A stretch of DNA of 27,382 bases from Paratractidigestivibacter sp963658035 (GTDB taxonomy: Bacteria > Actinomycetota > Coriobacteriia > Coriobacteriales > Atopobiaceae): the NCBI GenBank assembly GCA_963658035.1, contig CAVKOL010000011.1, positions 1 to 27,382 on the forward strand, written 5' to 3'. Below the pieces are notes generated by a model. That model searched no databases. It worked only from the letters and a program-made list of their open reading frames with translations, and was not told where the DNA came from. Shown here piece by piece: positions 19,250-27,382 of this stretch (position 1 is the first letter of the stretch; each line of letters begins with the position of its first letter). A program made the translations under genes and the position numbers.

Positions 19250-22200
19250 ATGCAGAACTCGGGGCCTCGCCAACGCACTTCTCGCCACATTCCGGCTATG
19301 TGGCACCGTATCTTTAGCGGCCTGATGGCGGCGATACTTACCCTGCAGATGGCCTTGAGCCCCGTCACGGCCCTGGGCGCAGATTCCGGCTCCGCGGGCT
19401 CCTCTTCCAACCAGACCGGCTGGGTCGAGGTCTCCAACTTCTTCCGGGACCAGCCCGACGGCGAGACCTATCCCGATCTCACGTTTGTGCTGTACCGCAA
19501 AGACCCGGATAACAGCTCCCTGTGGACCCAAGTGGCCTCGAAGACCATCACCGCATCCGACTACACTGCCTGGCTCGGCGCGGTTGCCACGTTCAAGTTC
19601 GAGAACCTTGACGCCTATACGCCAAGCGGCGCAGCCTACGAGTACCAGGTCGTGCAGCTTACGCGCGACAGTTACACGACGTATTCGAAGAAGGCCACGG
19701 GCGATAGCTATTTGGTGAGCAACGAGGTCTCGGGCCTGTATGTCACAAACACGACCGGCTCTAAGTACGAATACGAGGCGATTTTTTATAACGAGTACAC
19801 CCCCAAAACCGTGACCATCACCGGCAGCGTGGACTGGAAGGACAACGACAACGCGTGGAACACCCGCGCGGACATCTACGACAACCTGGTGCTCACCCGC
19901 TCGCACGAGGACGGCTCCGACACCCAGGAGGTGCCGCTGCAGCAATCGCAGTCCTCGGCGTACAACTACTTCCAGTGGACGAGCAGCACAACGTGGGTGG
20001 ACAGCTACAAGTCGGGCAGCAACTACACGTCCTTCTCGATTTCTAACCTGGAGAAGTACTCCTACGACGGGCGCGACTGGGTCTATTCGCTTAAGCAGGA
20101 CGACAGCAAGGTCGCGGCCGATTCCACCCTTAACCAGTACGAGCTAACGACCGGCCAGCTCACCGGCACCGGCGACCTTGCCGTCACCTTGACGAACACC
20201 CTAAAGTCCACCGCGACCGCCACCGTCACCTTCGAGGGCGACGGCGACGACGCCTACCAGCAGCGCCCCCGCGTGTACGTGGAGCTGCAGGCCTCGACCG
20301 ACGGCGGCCAGACTTGGGCCGCAGCCGCCAGCGTCCTTGGCTTTGGGGGCATCAACGGCAATCTCTTCGAGCAGGTCTGGACGCCCAGCGCGGGCACCAA
20401 CCAGATGACATACACCTGGGACCAGCTGCCCACGACCTCAAACAACGAGTTTCTCACCGCGTCCAACATCATCTACCGCGCGAAGGAGTCCAAGCTTGCC
20501 TACGACTCCACGCGCGTGGCCGGCACCGAGTACCAGGTCGTCACGACAAAGGTCGACAAGGACGGCAACTACGCGGCGTCGACGATGGGCGTCTACAAGC
20601 CCAGCCAGACCACGGTGATGTCCGATTGCTTGTCTGCCACGACCATCACCAACAAGCCCAAGTCCAACTCGACCTACACGATGTTCATCACCAACAAGTG
20701 GAACGACGGCGGCGCCAAGTGGCTGCGCCCGTCCACGGTGACGTACCTGCTGCAGCGCAAGACCGCCGGCGGCGATTGGGAGTGGGTAACTAAATACAAC
20801 GCCGGCGCCGCCAGCCCGTTTGACGCCTATGGCACGTCGCTCAACGACAGCCTGGTGCAGCTGACCTTGAGCGAGGCGGACGCCGAGGAAGGCGAGCTGA
20901 GCAACAACTGGGGCAAGACCTTAGAGAACCTGCCCGCGGTGGATGTCAACGACGGCGCCTATACCTACCGCGCGGTCGAGGTCGTGCCCACCGGCTACCA
21001 CGTGACCAGCGAGGGCGCCACCGAGGTGACGTCCAACGACTCCTTTAAGCTCTATGCGGTGGGGGACGGCGACGCCATCTTCGAGAACACCACCGATAAA
21101 GACACGGTAAGCCTGTTTGGCATTGTTCGATGGGAGAGGCAGGGATTTGACCGTCCCGACCCGTCGAGCTTGGATATCCAGCTGCTTCAGTACAAGGGCC
21201 AAGACGACGCCAACCCCACGAGCATTCCCTTGGAGCAGACTTCCTTCCAGTGGACGAGCTCTTCGTCCGATCGTTGGCAGTACAAGATCGACGGCCTGCC
21301 CACGACCGCAGACGACGGAACCGCCTACTACTACAAGGTGGTCCAGACCCCCGGCAGCGCGGCGGGCTATCGCACGACCAACCCGTCCGGCTTCGCCGCG
21401 TATTACGAGGGCGAGCTCTACGGCGGCGCCATTGTGAACGCCGTGACTCGCCTTGCCTTGGATAAGGTGGGGACCGTTGGCGGCCAGGCGACGCGGCTCA
21501 ACGACGTCGAGCTCACGATCAAAGACGCCTCGGGCAACGTGGCGGCCGTCTGGCACCGCGATAGCCAGGGCAAGGTGACGGTGACCTCCAATAACGGTTA
21601 CACCTGGGCTTCGTTTGTGGGTAGCGACTTCACCCACATCTTTGGCCTGCCCGCGGGCACCTATACCGTGAGCGAGACCAAGACCCCCGCCAACTACCTG
21701 ACCGCGCCCGACGTCCAGATGACGATTGCCGTGGACGGCACGGTGAGCACCACGTCGAGCAACGCGACGGCAACGGATTCTGGGGACAGCGACGGCGTTG
21801 CGGCCGACCTTCTCACCGTGCGCGACGAGGCGCTGCGCGGCGGCTTTGACGTCACCTTGACCGCCGGCGAGGGCGACGACGAGACCCCCGTCGAGGGCAT
21901 GACGTTTGACCTGTACAANNNNNNNNNNNNNNNNNNNNNNNNNNNNNNNNNNNNNNNNNNNNNNNNNNNNNNNNNNNNNNNNNNNNNNNNNNNNNNNNNN
22001 NNNNNNNNNNNNNNNNNNNNNNNNNNNNNNNNNNNNNNNNNNNNNNNNNNNNNNNNNNNNNNNNNNNNNNNNNNNNNNNNNNNNNNNNNNNNNNNNNNNN
22101 NNNNNNNNNNNNNNNNNNNNNNNNNNNNNNNNNNNNNNNNNNNNNNNNNNNNNNNNNNNNNNNNNNNNNNNNNNNNNNNNNNNNNNNNNNNNNNNNNNNN

Positions 22201-25200
22201 NNNNNNNNNNNNNNNNNNNNNNNNNNNNNNNNNNNNNNNNNNNNNNNNNNNNNNNNNNNNNNNNNNNNNNNNNNNNNNNNNNNNNNNNNNNNNNNNNNNN
22301 NNNNNNNNNNNNNNNNNNNNNNNNNNNNNNNNNNNNNNNNNNNNNNNNNNNNNNNNNNNNNNNNNNNNNNNNNNNNNNNNNNNNNNNNNNNNNNNNNNNN
22401 NNNNNNNNNNNNNNNNNNNNNNNNNNNNNNNNNNNNNNNNNNNNNNNNNNNNNNNNNNNNNNNNNNNNNNNNNNNNNNNNNNNNNNNNNNNNNNNNNNNN
22501 NNNNNNNNNNNNNNNNNNNNNNNNNNNNNNNNNNNNNNNNNNNNNNNNNNNNNNNNNNNNNNNNNNNNNNNNNNNNNNNNNNNNNNNNNTCACCATGAAG
22601 AAGGTCGACGAGAACGGCAAGGGCATCGCCGGCGCGGTCTTTAAGCTGCAGGTCAAGGGTGCCGACGACGCGTGGACCGACGTCGAGGGCAAGACCGAGC
22701 TGGTCTCTGCCGCCGACGGCACCGTCACGGCCAGCGGCCTGGCGTGGGGCACCTACCGCTTTGCCGAGGTCTCCCAGGCCCCCGGCTTTGTGGCCAGCGG
22801 CAGCGAGGTGAGCGGCGAGGCCACCATCGGCCGCGACAACGTGGCCACCACGCAGGACTGCGGCACCGTGACCAACTACGGCGTCTCGCTGACGCTCAAG
22901 AAGGCCTACGCCGGCGTCAACCTCAAGGGCGCGGAGTTTGCCGTGGTGCCGGCCGCAGGCTCCGCGTTTGCCGATGGCACTGTTGGCGAGAAGACCTTTA
23001 CCACCGGCGACGACGGCACGGTCACCTTGCTGGGCATCCTTGCGGTGGGCAACACGTACACGATCAAGGAGTCCGCGGCGCCCAAGGGGTACAAGCTTGG
23101 GGCTGACGAGCTCACCATCAAGGTGGTCGACGGCGGCGCGATCGAGGTTGTTGGCGACGAACCCGCCGCGTTTGAGGTCGACGGCACGACCGTCACGATG
23201 CAGGACGAGCCCACGGCCTTCTCTGTAACTAAGGTTGACGAGAACGGCGATCCTCTTGCCGGCGCTACCTTCAAGCTCATCGGCAGCTTTGCCGACGGCT
23301 CGGCGTCCCAGACCTTGACCACAGACGAGAACGGCGCGGCCGCTTTGACCGGCCTTCTTAGGGCCGACGGCACCACCGTCTACACCCTAAGGGAGACCGC
23401 GGCGCCCAAGGGCTATACGCTCAACCTCAATAAACTGCAGTTCACCGTGGGTGTCGATGGCACCATTGCCCTCAAGGGTGAGGCGCCCGCGGGCTACGAG
23501 GTCGCGACCAGCGGCGTGAGCGTCGTCTCGACCGATACCGCGATCGCGCCCGTCACGGCCACCATCAGCGTGAGCAAGGTGGTCGAGGGCGGCACCTCCC
23601 AGGTCGCCAGCCAGGCCTTTAGCTTCCAGCTGCGCGACTACACCGGCGCCCACACGCCCGGCTGGCTGCTCCAGACCGTCGACGGCGTCAAGGCCGGCCA
23701 GACCGGCAGTTTTGCCGCGATCACCTACACCAAGCCCGGCGTCTACCGCTACCTTATCCACGAGAAGAGCGACGGCCTTGGCTTGGGCTGGACCCTGGCC
23801 GCAGACCAGTACGTCGAGGTCACCGTCCTGCAAAACGAGGACCTGAGCCTCCAGACGCCCACGGTCAAGTACGGCAACAGCGCCTACGCGACCTCGGCCG
23901 TCTTTACCAACCGCTACACCGCGGCCAGAGGCTCGTTCCAGCTGGGCGTTAAGAAGACCGTCAACGGCAACGCGCCCAAGGAGGGCCAGAGCTTCGAGTT
24001 CTCTGCCACCGCCACGGGCAGCAACGCCGCAGACGCGCCGCAGCTTGACAACGTGGTTACCGGCGACGACGGCACCGCGTCCTTCTCCGCTGTGTCCCTG
24101 GGCGATGCCAACGAGGGCCAGACCTACACCTACACGATCCACGAGGTCACCCAGCTGGGTGCCGGCTGGACCGCCGCGCCCAACGTGACCGCTACCGTGG
24201 CCGTGGGCACCCGCGACGCCAACGGCAACCTGCCCGTCACCGTGACCTACGACGGCGCCTCAGCCGATGTCGCGGCCTTCAACAACACCTACGCCGCCGC
24301 GGGCGAGCTTAAGGTCAACGTCGCCGCGACCGTCAACGGCGGCGAGTGGGAGCCCGACCGCGAGTTTGAGTTTGGCCTGTTTGAGACCGATGCAAACGGC
24401 GAGAAGACCGGCCAGCCCGTCTCGACCGTCAAGGTCAAGGCGGGTCAGACCGCGACGTTCACCGGCGTCACCTACGACGAGGGCGACGCGGGCCAGGTCA
24501 CCTACGTCGTGAGCGAGCTGGGCGAGGCCGGCGACGGCTGGACCTACGCCGCCGATCAGAAGGTCAACGTCACCGTGGTCGATAACGGCGACGGTACCAT
24601 GACCGCCACTGTCGCCTACCCCCAGGGCAAGACGGCCCTCGCCTTCGGCAACACCTACGTCGCCGCGGCGACCCTCGGCGTCAAGAAAACCGTCAACGGA
24701 GGCCAGCTCAACGAGGGTGAGTCCTTCTCCTTCTCGCTGTACGAGGAGGGCAATGATGGCGCCGAGAAGATCGGCTCCGCGGCCGTCGATGCGCAGAGCC
24801 CCACCACTGCCTTCGACGCCGTCACCTTCACCAAGCCCGGCACCTACACCTACACCGTCTCTGAGGACGCCAACCCCGACTCTAACTGGATGAACGCCGA
24901 TGACGTTGCCGTGACCTTCCAGGTCACCGAGGCCAAGGGCGCAGACGGCCAGGTCACAGGTCTTCTCGCCACCTTGGTCGAGCAGCAGGGCGGCGCCTCG
25001 GACTACAGCCGCGTGTCCCGCGGCGCCGACGGCTCCTACGTCGTGAGTTTCAACAACGCCTACTACAGCGAGGCCACGGCCGTTCTTAAGGCGCGCGCCG
25101 AGGTCACCGGGGCTACCACGGCCGTCGCCAACAAGGAGTTCAAGTTTGAGCTAAAGGACGCGAGCGCCCAGGTCGTCGACACCAAGATCGCCAAGGCTGG

Positions 25201-25837
25201 CGAGACTGTGGCCTTCGACGCCCTGTCCTACACCCGCAACATGCGCGGCGCCCACACCTACACAATCGCCGTGCAGGCCGCCGACGGCGACGCCGCTAAC
25301 TGGACCTTCCAGGGCGAGGCCGCCGTTACCGTCACCGTGGGCATGGACGCCGAGAACCGCCACGTTGTGGTCCAGAGCATCGAGTACGCCCGCGACGGCG
25401 CCGACTGCTCCTATGCCGAGACGGACGGTTCCAAGTCGGCCCTCTTTACCAGCACTTACACGGCGCCCGTCAACCCCGACGACCCGGACGAGCCTGTCAA
25501 TCCCGATGATCCCGACGACCCCGTCAACCCGGACGAGCCCGATGACCCTGTGAACCCGGACGAGCCCGACACTCCGGACACGCCCGACGAGCCGGACACC
25601 CCCGACACCCCGGACACGCCGGATACGCCCGACGCGCCGGAGACCCCCGAGCAGCCCGAGGCCCCGGCAACCCCGGAGACCCCCGCCGCCGCTCCCGAGG
25701 CCGAGGCTCCCACGGCCAACAAAGCCCAGGTAGGAACACCGCAGACGGGCGATGTCTCGACCAGCGCTTTGCTCGCCCTGGCCCCCGCCGCCGCCTTCCT
25801 CGCGGCCGCGACCCTCTTCCGTCGCCGCCGCAACTAG
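19250..25837 (+). CDS. Cna-B/SpaA-type surface adhesin B with TPQTG anchor
   Basis: About 2195 codons including a 671-N gap that keeps frame. The first 13 residues equal those of protein A, followed by a similar signal peptide (cleavage probably after VTA, residue 41). It then goes straight into counterparts of A's later Cna-B modules (WVEVSNFFRDQPDG, TITGSVDWKDND, INKW-type units), SpaA-like modules with ESAAPKGYKL and ETAAPKGYTL, and five Spy0128-like modules (nt about 23551, 23922, 24294, 24658 and 25069). The C-terminus has a Pro/Asp/Glu/Thr stalk, TPQTGD, a hydrophobic helix and RRRRN, the layout of a sortase substrate. It is therefore probably an isopeptide-stabilised, wall-anchored adhesin; the ligand is unknown. 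The start at 19250 is preferred over upstream in-frame codons because of the Shine-Dalgarno and identity with gene A. A terminator follows the stop. Confidence 0.9.
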   Translation: MQNSGPRQRTSRHIPAMWHRIFSGLMAAILTLQMALSPVTALGADSGSAGSSSNQTGWVEVSNFFRDQPDGETYPDLTFVLYRKDPDNSSLWTQVASKTITASDYTAWLGAVATFKFENLDAYTPSGAAYEYQVVQLTRDSYTTYSKKATGDSYLVSNEVSGLYVTNTTGSKYEYEAIFYNEYTPKTVTITGSVDWKDNDNAWNTRADIYDNLVLTRSHEDGSDTQEVPLQQSQSSAYNYFQWTSSTTWVDSYKSGSNYTSFSISNLEKYSYDGRDWVYSLKQDDSKVAADSTLNQYELTTGQLTGTGDLAVTLTNTLKSTATATVTFEGDGDDAYQQRPRVYVELQASTDGGQTWAAAASVLGFGGINGNLFEQVWTPSAGTNQMTYTWDQLPTTSNNEFLTASNIIYRAKESKLAYDSTRVAGTEYQVVTTKVDKDGNYAASTMGVYKPSQTTVMSDCLSATTITNKPKSNSTYTMFITNKWNDGGAKWLRPSTVTYLLQRKTAGGDWEWVTKYNAGAASPFDAYGTSLNDSLVQLTLSEADAEEGELSNNWGKTLENLPAVDVNDGAYTYRAVEVVPTGYHVTSEGATEVTSNDSFKLYAVGDGDAIFENTTDKDTVSLFGIVRWERQGFDRPDPSSLDIQLLQYKGQDDANPTSIPLEQTSFQWTSSSSDRWQYKIDGLPTTADDGTAYYYKVVQTPGSAAGYRTTNPSGFAAYYEGELYGGAIVNAVTRLALDKVGTVGGQATRLNDVELTIKDASGNVAAVWHRDSQGKVTVTSNNGYTWASFVGSDFTHIFGLPAGTYTVSETKTPANYLTAPDVQMTIAVDGTVSTTSSNATATDSGDSDGVAADLLTVRDEALRGGFDVTLTAGEGDDETPVEGMTFDLYXXXXXXXXXXXXXXXXXXXXXXXXXXXXXXXXXXXXXXXXXXXXXXXXXXXXXXXXXXXXXXXXXXXXXXXXXXXXXXXXXXXXXXXXXXXXXXXXXXXXXXXXXXXXXXXXXXXXXXXXXXXXXXXXXXXXXXXXXXXXXXXXXXXXXXXXXXXXXXXXXXXXXXXXXXXXXXXXXXXXXXXXXXXXXXXXXXXXXXXXXXXXXXXXXXXXXXXXXXXXXXXXXTMKKVDENGKGIAGAVFKLQVKGADDAWTDVEGKTELVSAADGTVTASGLAWGTYRFAEVSQAPGFVASGSEVSGEATIGRDNVATTQDCGTVTNYGVSLTLKKAYAGVNLKGAEFAVVPAAGSAFADGTVGEKTFTTGDDGTVTLLGILAVGNTYTIKESAAPKGYKLGADELTIKVVDGGAIEVVGDEPAAFEVDGTTVTMQDEPTAFSVTKVDENGDPLAGATFKLIGSFADGSASQTLTTDENGAAALTGLLRADGTTVYTLRETAAPKGYTLNLNKLQFTVGVDGTIALKGEAPAGYEVATSGVSVVSTDTAIAPVTATISVSKVVEGGTSQVASQAFSFQLRDYTGAHTPGWLLQTVDGVKAGQTGSFAAITYTKPGVYRYLIHEKSDGLGLGWTLAADQYVEVTVLQNEDLSLQTPTVKYGNSAYATSAVFTNRYTAARGSFQLGVKKTVNGNAPKEGQSFEFSATATGSNAADAPQLDNVVTGDDGTASFSAVSLGDANEGQTYTYTIHEVTQLGAGWTAAPNVTATVAVGTRDANGNLPVTVTYDGASADVAAFNNTYAAAGELKVNVAATVNGGEWEPDREFEFGLFETDANGEKTGQPVSTVKVKAGQTATFTGVTYDEGDAGQVTYVVSELGEAGDGWTYAADQKVNVTVVDNGDGTMTATVAYPQGKTALAFGNTYVAAATLGVKKTVNGGQLNEGESFSFSLYEEGNDGAEKIGSAAVDAQSPTTAFDAVTFTKPGTYTYTVSEDANPDSNWMNADDVAVTFQVTEAKGADGQVTGLLATLVEQQGGASDYSRVSRGADGSYVVSFNNAYYSEATAVLKARAEVTGATTAVANKEFKFELKDASAQVVDTKIAKAGETVAFDALSYTRNMRGAHTYTIAVQAADGDAANWTFQGEAAVTVTVGMDAENRHVVVQSIEYARDGADCSYAETDGSKSALFTSTYTAPVNPDDPDEPVNPDDPDDPVNPDEPDDPVNPDEPDTPDTPDEPDTPDTPDTPDTPDAPETPEQPEAPATPETPAAAPEAEAPTANKAQVGTPQTGDVSTSALLALAPAAAFLAAATLFRRRRN
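21919..22589. other. assembly gap (671 N) inside gene B
   Basis: The flanks are homologous to gene A at 12280 and 12958. The matching stretch of gene A is 677 bp and encodes most of one SpaA-like module, one complete module and the start of the next. The gap length differs by only two codons, so gene B is probably intact here. Confidence 0.95.
25466..25729 (+). repeat. Pro-Asp/Glu-Thr low-complexity stalk
   Basis: PVNPDDPDEP units, then TPDTPDEPDTPD units, then PETPEQPEAPATPE. This is a typical proline-rich wall-spanning segment just before a sorting signal. At DNA level it is a C-rich short-period repeat prone to slippage. Confidence 0.85.
25736..25834 (+). other. C-terminal sorting signal (TPQTG variant)
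   Basis: TPQTG at 25736-25750 (Thr2163 to Gly2167 in the gapped numbering) is followed by D, a hydrophobic segment rich in Leu and Ala, and RRRRN at the end. The layout is that of an LPxTG signal with Thr in the first position. Sortase cleavage between T and G is inferred. Confidence 0.8.
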
Positions 25838-25859
25838 CCCGGTCCTTCTCCGCACCATA

Positions 25860-25897
25860 GCCGCCCGACGCCTCCACGCGCCGGGCGGCTGTTTGTT
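25860..25897 (+). terminator. terminator of gene B
   Basis: A 12-bp stem (25860-25871 with 25878-25889, one A-C mismatch) and a 6-nt loop are followed by TGTTTGTT. It starts 22 bp after the stop codon. The T-tract is interrupted, so efficiency is uncertain. Confidence 0.75.
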
Positions 25898-25908
25898 GCG
25901 CGCAAATC

Positions 25909-26122
25909 GGGGGTTGTCAGTACTTTTGCAGCGAGAAGTGCGCGCGATTCGGGGGTCGTCAGTACTGTTCAAGGCCCTCGAGCACTTCTCAGTAAAACAC
26001 GCAACTCATCTACCTGCGGTTTTGTCTCGCAGCCTGCTTCCTCGGCCGCTGAGAAGCCCCCAAAAGTACTGACGACCCCCGATTCCCGCGCACGAAAGCC
26101 ACCGTCAGTACTGACGACCCCC
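25909..26122. repeat. four-box palindromic intergenic element, copy 2
   Basis: Boxes GGGGGTYGTCAGTACT lie at 25909-25924 and 25951-25966, with inverted copies at 26065-26080 and 26107-26122. Spacing is exactly 42 bp in both arms and the centre is 26015.5. All four boxes match the consensus. The last overlaps a perfect 12-bp palindrome GTCAGTACTGAC (26104-26115). GAGAAGTGC (25933-25941) and GCACTTCTC (25982-25990) form a perfect 9-bp inverted pair. The core shares CTTCTCAGTAAAA, CATCTACCTG and CTGAGAAG with copy 1. It lies between the gene B terminator and the lysS promoter. Confidence 0.88.
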
Positions 26123-26225
26123 GATTCCCGCGCATACGCCGCCCGACCGTTCGCCATTTTGTCGCGGCCCTATGGCCTTCTCGCCGCCTGCGCCCCAAGC
26201 GCCTGCCGCGCCACCTAACTGCTGC

Positions 26226-26231
26226 TATACT
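26226..26231 (+). promoter_or_regulatory. putative -10 box for lysS
   Basis: TATACT, 103 bp upstream of the lysS ATG, with a poor -35 (CTGCCG at 17-bp spacing). It would give a GC-rich leader of about 95 nt. Confidence 0.45.
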
Positions 26232-26302
26232 GTCAAGTTTGAATGTCTAACCAGATAACCGGCCCGCCCGCGGCGGCCGGCGCGATCCCAATAGCAGCGA
26301 CG

Positions 26303-26316
26303 GGGCGCGAGCGCCC
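26303..26316 (+). promoter_or_regulatory. leader hairpin next to the lysS ribosome binding site
   Basis: GGGCG-CGAG-CGCCC forms a short stable hairpin that ends two bases before the AAAGGA Shine-Dalgarno. It could affect ribosome access; no T-box or other known riboswitch is recognised in the leader. Confidence 0.4.
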
Positions 26317-26334
26317 GAAAGGAACCCAGCGAGC

Positions 26335-27382
26335 ATGGCCGACCAAGCCCAGACCCAGACCGTCAGCACCAACGACGAGCGCGCCCAGCGCCGCCTGCGC
26401 CGCCAGGCGCTCATCGACGCCGGCGTCCAGCCGTACCCCATCCACTCCACAGTGACGGCCCACGCCGCCGAGCTCGAGGAGCGCTACGCCGGCCTGGCCG
26501 ACGGCGACGTGACCGAGGACGTCTATTCGCTTACCGGCCGCATCCGCGCCTTCCGCAAGCAGGGCAAGATCGCCTTCATCGTGCTTGAGGACTGCACGGG
26601 CTCCATCCAGCTCTTCTGCCAGGTCAACAACCTGCCCGAGGCCGATTGGGCGCTTCTTTCCAACTTTGACCTGGGCGACGTCATCGGCGCCACGGGCCAC
26701 GTGATCCGCACCAAGCGTGGCCAGCTCTCCATCGCCCCCACCCACCTGGAGATGCTCTCTAAGTCGCTGCGCCCGCTGCCCGAGAAGTTCCACGGCCTCA
26801 CCGACCGCGAGGTCCGCTACCGCCAGCGCTACGTCGACCTCATCATGAACGCCGACGTCCGCGAGACCTTCCGCAAGCGCAGCCAGATCATCAGCCTGAT
26901 CCGCCGCTACATGGAGGCCGACGGCTACATGGAGGTCGAGACCCCCATGATGCACGCCATCCTGGGCGGCGCCAACGCCAAGCCTTTCGTGACCCACTTC
27001 AACGCCCTCGACCGCGACTTCTACCTGCGCATTGCCACCGAGCTGCCGCTTAAGCGCTGCATCGTGGGCGGCCTTGAGCGCGTGTTCGAGATCGGCCGCC
27101 AGTTCCGCAACGAGGGCATGGACCTCACCCACAACCCCGAGTTCACCTCGATGGAGGCCTACTGCGCCTACAGCGACCTGGACGGCATGAAGGCCTTGAC
27201 CGAGGGCCTGTTCAAGGCCATCGCGCGCGAGGTCTGCGGCTGCGAGGAGGGCCACGAGGTCATCACCTACCAGGGCCAGACCGTCGACATGTCGGGCACC
27301 TGGGCTTCTCGCCCCCTGGCAGATATTGCCTCCGAGGTCATCGGCGAGCACGTGGACATGGACACCCCCGTCGAGCACCTGC
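26335..27382 (+). CDS. lysS: lysyl-tRNA synthetase, class II (3' truncated by window)
   Basis: 349 codons are present of an expected total near 500. LysRS attaches lysine to tRNA-Lys in the cytoplasm. The N-terminal region has the family-typical RRQALIDAGVQPYP (22-35). The OB-fold anticodon-binding domain spans about 65-142 (LTGRIRAFRKQGKIAFIVLE and onward). The class II catalytic core begins with FHGLTDREVRYRQRYVDL (152-169), motif 1 around 180-205, and GGANAKPF (211-218). Motif 2 is FEIGRQFRNEG (251-261) with NPEFTSMEAY (267-276). Motif 3 lies beyond the edge. The start at 26335 is supported by AAAGGA upstream, though the spacing is long. The gene is on the same strand as greA, from which it is separated by the surface-protein island. 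Confidence 0.97.
   Translation, partial: MADQAQTQTVSTNDERAQRRLRRQALIDAGVQPYPIHSTVTAHAAELEERYAGLADGDVTEDVYSLTGRIRAFRKQGKIAFIVLEDCTGSIQLFCQVNNLPEADWALLSNFDLGDVIGATGHVIRTKRGQLSIAPTHLEMLSKSLRPLPEKFHGLTDREVRYRQRYVDLIMNADVRETFRKRSQIISLIRRYMEADGYMEVETPMMHAILGGANAKPFVTHFNALDRDFYLRIATELPLKRCIVGGLERVFEIGRQFRNEGMDLTHNPEFTSMEAYCAYSDLDGMKALTEGLFKAIAREVCGCEEGHEVITYQGQTVDMSGTWASRPLADIASEVIGEHVDMDTPVEHL

Noticed and set aside
25838..26334. tRNA or small structured RNA gene between gene B and lysS
   Set aside because: I found no cloverleaf or T-box signature; the stretch is explained by a terminator, the palindromic element, a -10 box and a leader hairpin.
26233..27378. Minus-strand open frame of 381 codons
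   Set aside because: It is antisense to lysS, whose motifs are unmistakable on the plus strand.

Overview
The window looks like a draft-genome segment from a high-GC Gram-positive bacterium. The best fit is an actinobacterial gut or oral lineage such as Coriobacteriia (Collinsella/Olsenella-like). That placement is inferred from strong G/C-ending codon use, greA and lysS on the same strand, and very large Cna-B/SpaA-type surface proteins with a C-terminal sorting signal. I could not run a taxonomic search. Two runs of N (18462-19173 and 21919-22589) are assembly gaps, and both fall in repetitive parts of the surface-protein genes.

Left part (1-3235), mostly minus strand. It holds a hipB-hipA type II toxin-antitoxin pair whose promoter sits inside a large inverted repeat. 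Next come a small three-helix membrane protein with a clear terminator, an exactly centred 114-bp imperfect palindrome, and a membrane-anchored spermidine-synthase-like protein.

Housekeeping genes (3236-4278), plus strand. These are a TatA-like translocase subunit with an unusual C-terminal zinc ribbon, then greA with a strong rho-independent terminator.

Surface-protein island (about 4320-26130). Two tandem, paralogous giant genes share the same 5' leader and the same signal-peptide start. Gene A has at least 4578 codons, and its 3' end is lost in a gap. It contains a duplicated N-terminal module, about a dozen Cna-B-like modules, about twelve SpaA-like modules with ETxAPxGY E-boxes, and Spy0128/FctA-like isopeptide modules that end in an exact 369-bp tandem repeat. 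Gene B has about 2195 codons and is a colinear, shortened version: it has the signal peptide, fewer modules of each class, a Pro/Asp/Glu/Thr-rich stalk and a TPQTG sorting signal. Both are probably covalently anchored, isopeptide-stabilised adhesins. No sortase is in the window.

The island is bracketed by two copies of a palindromic intergenic element of about 214 bp. Each copy carries four GGGGGTYGTCAGTACT boxes at exact 42-bp spacing within each arm. I do not recognise this element. Together with the smaller four-box palindrome at 2236-2349 it is the most unusual structure here.

Right edge (26135-27382): promoter, leader hairpin and the first 349 codons of lysS, which runs off the window. 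greA and lysS are close neighbours in many bacteria, so the island may be an insertion between them.
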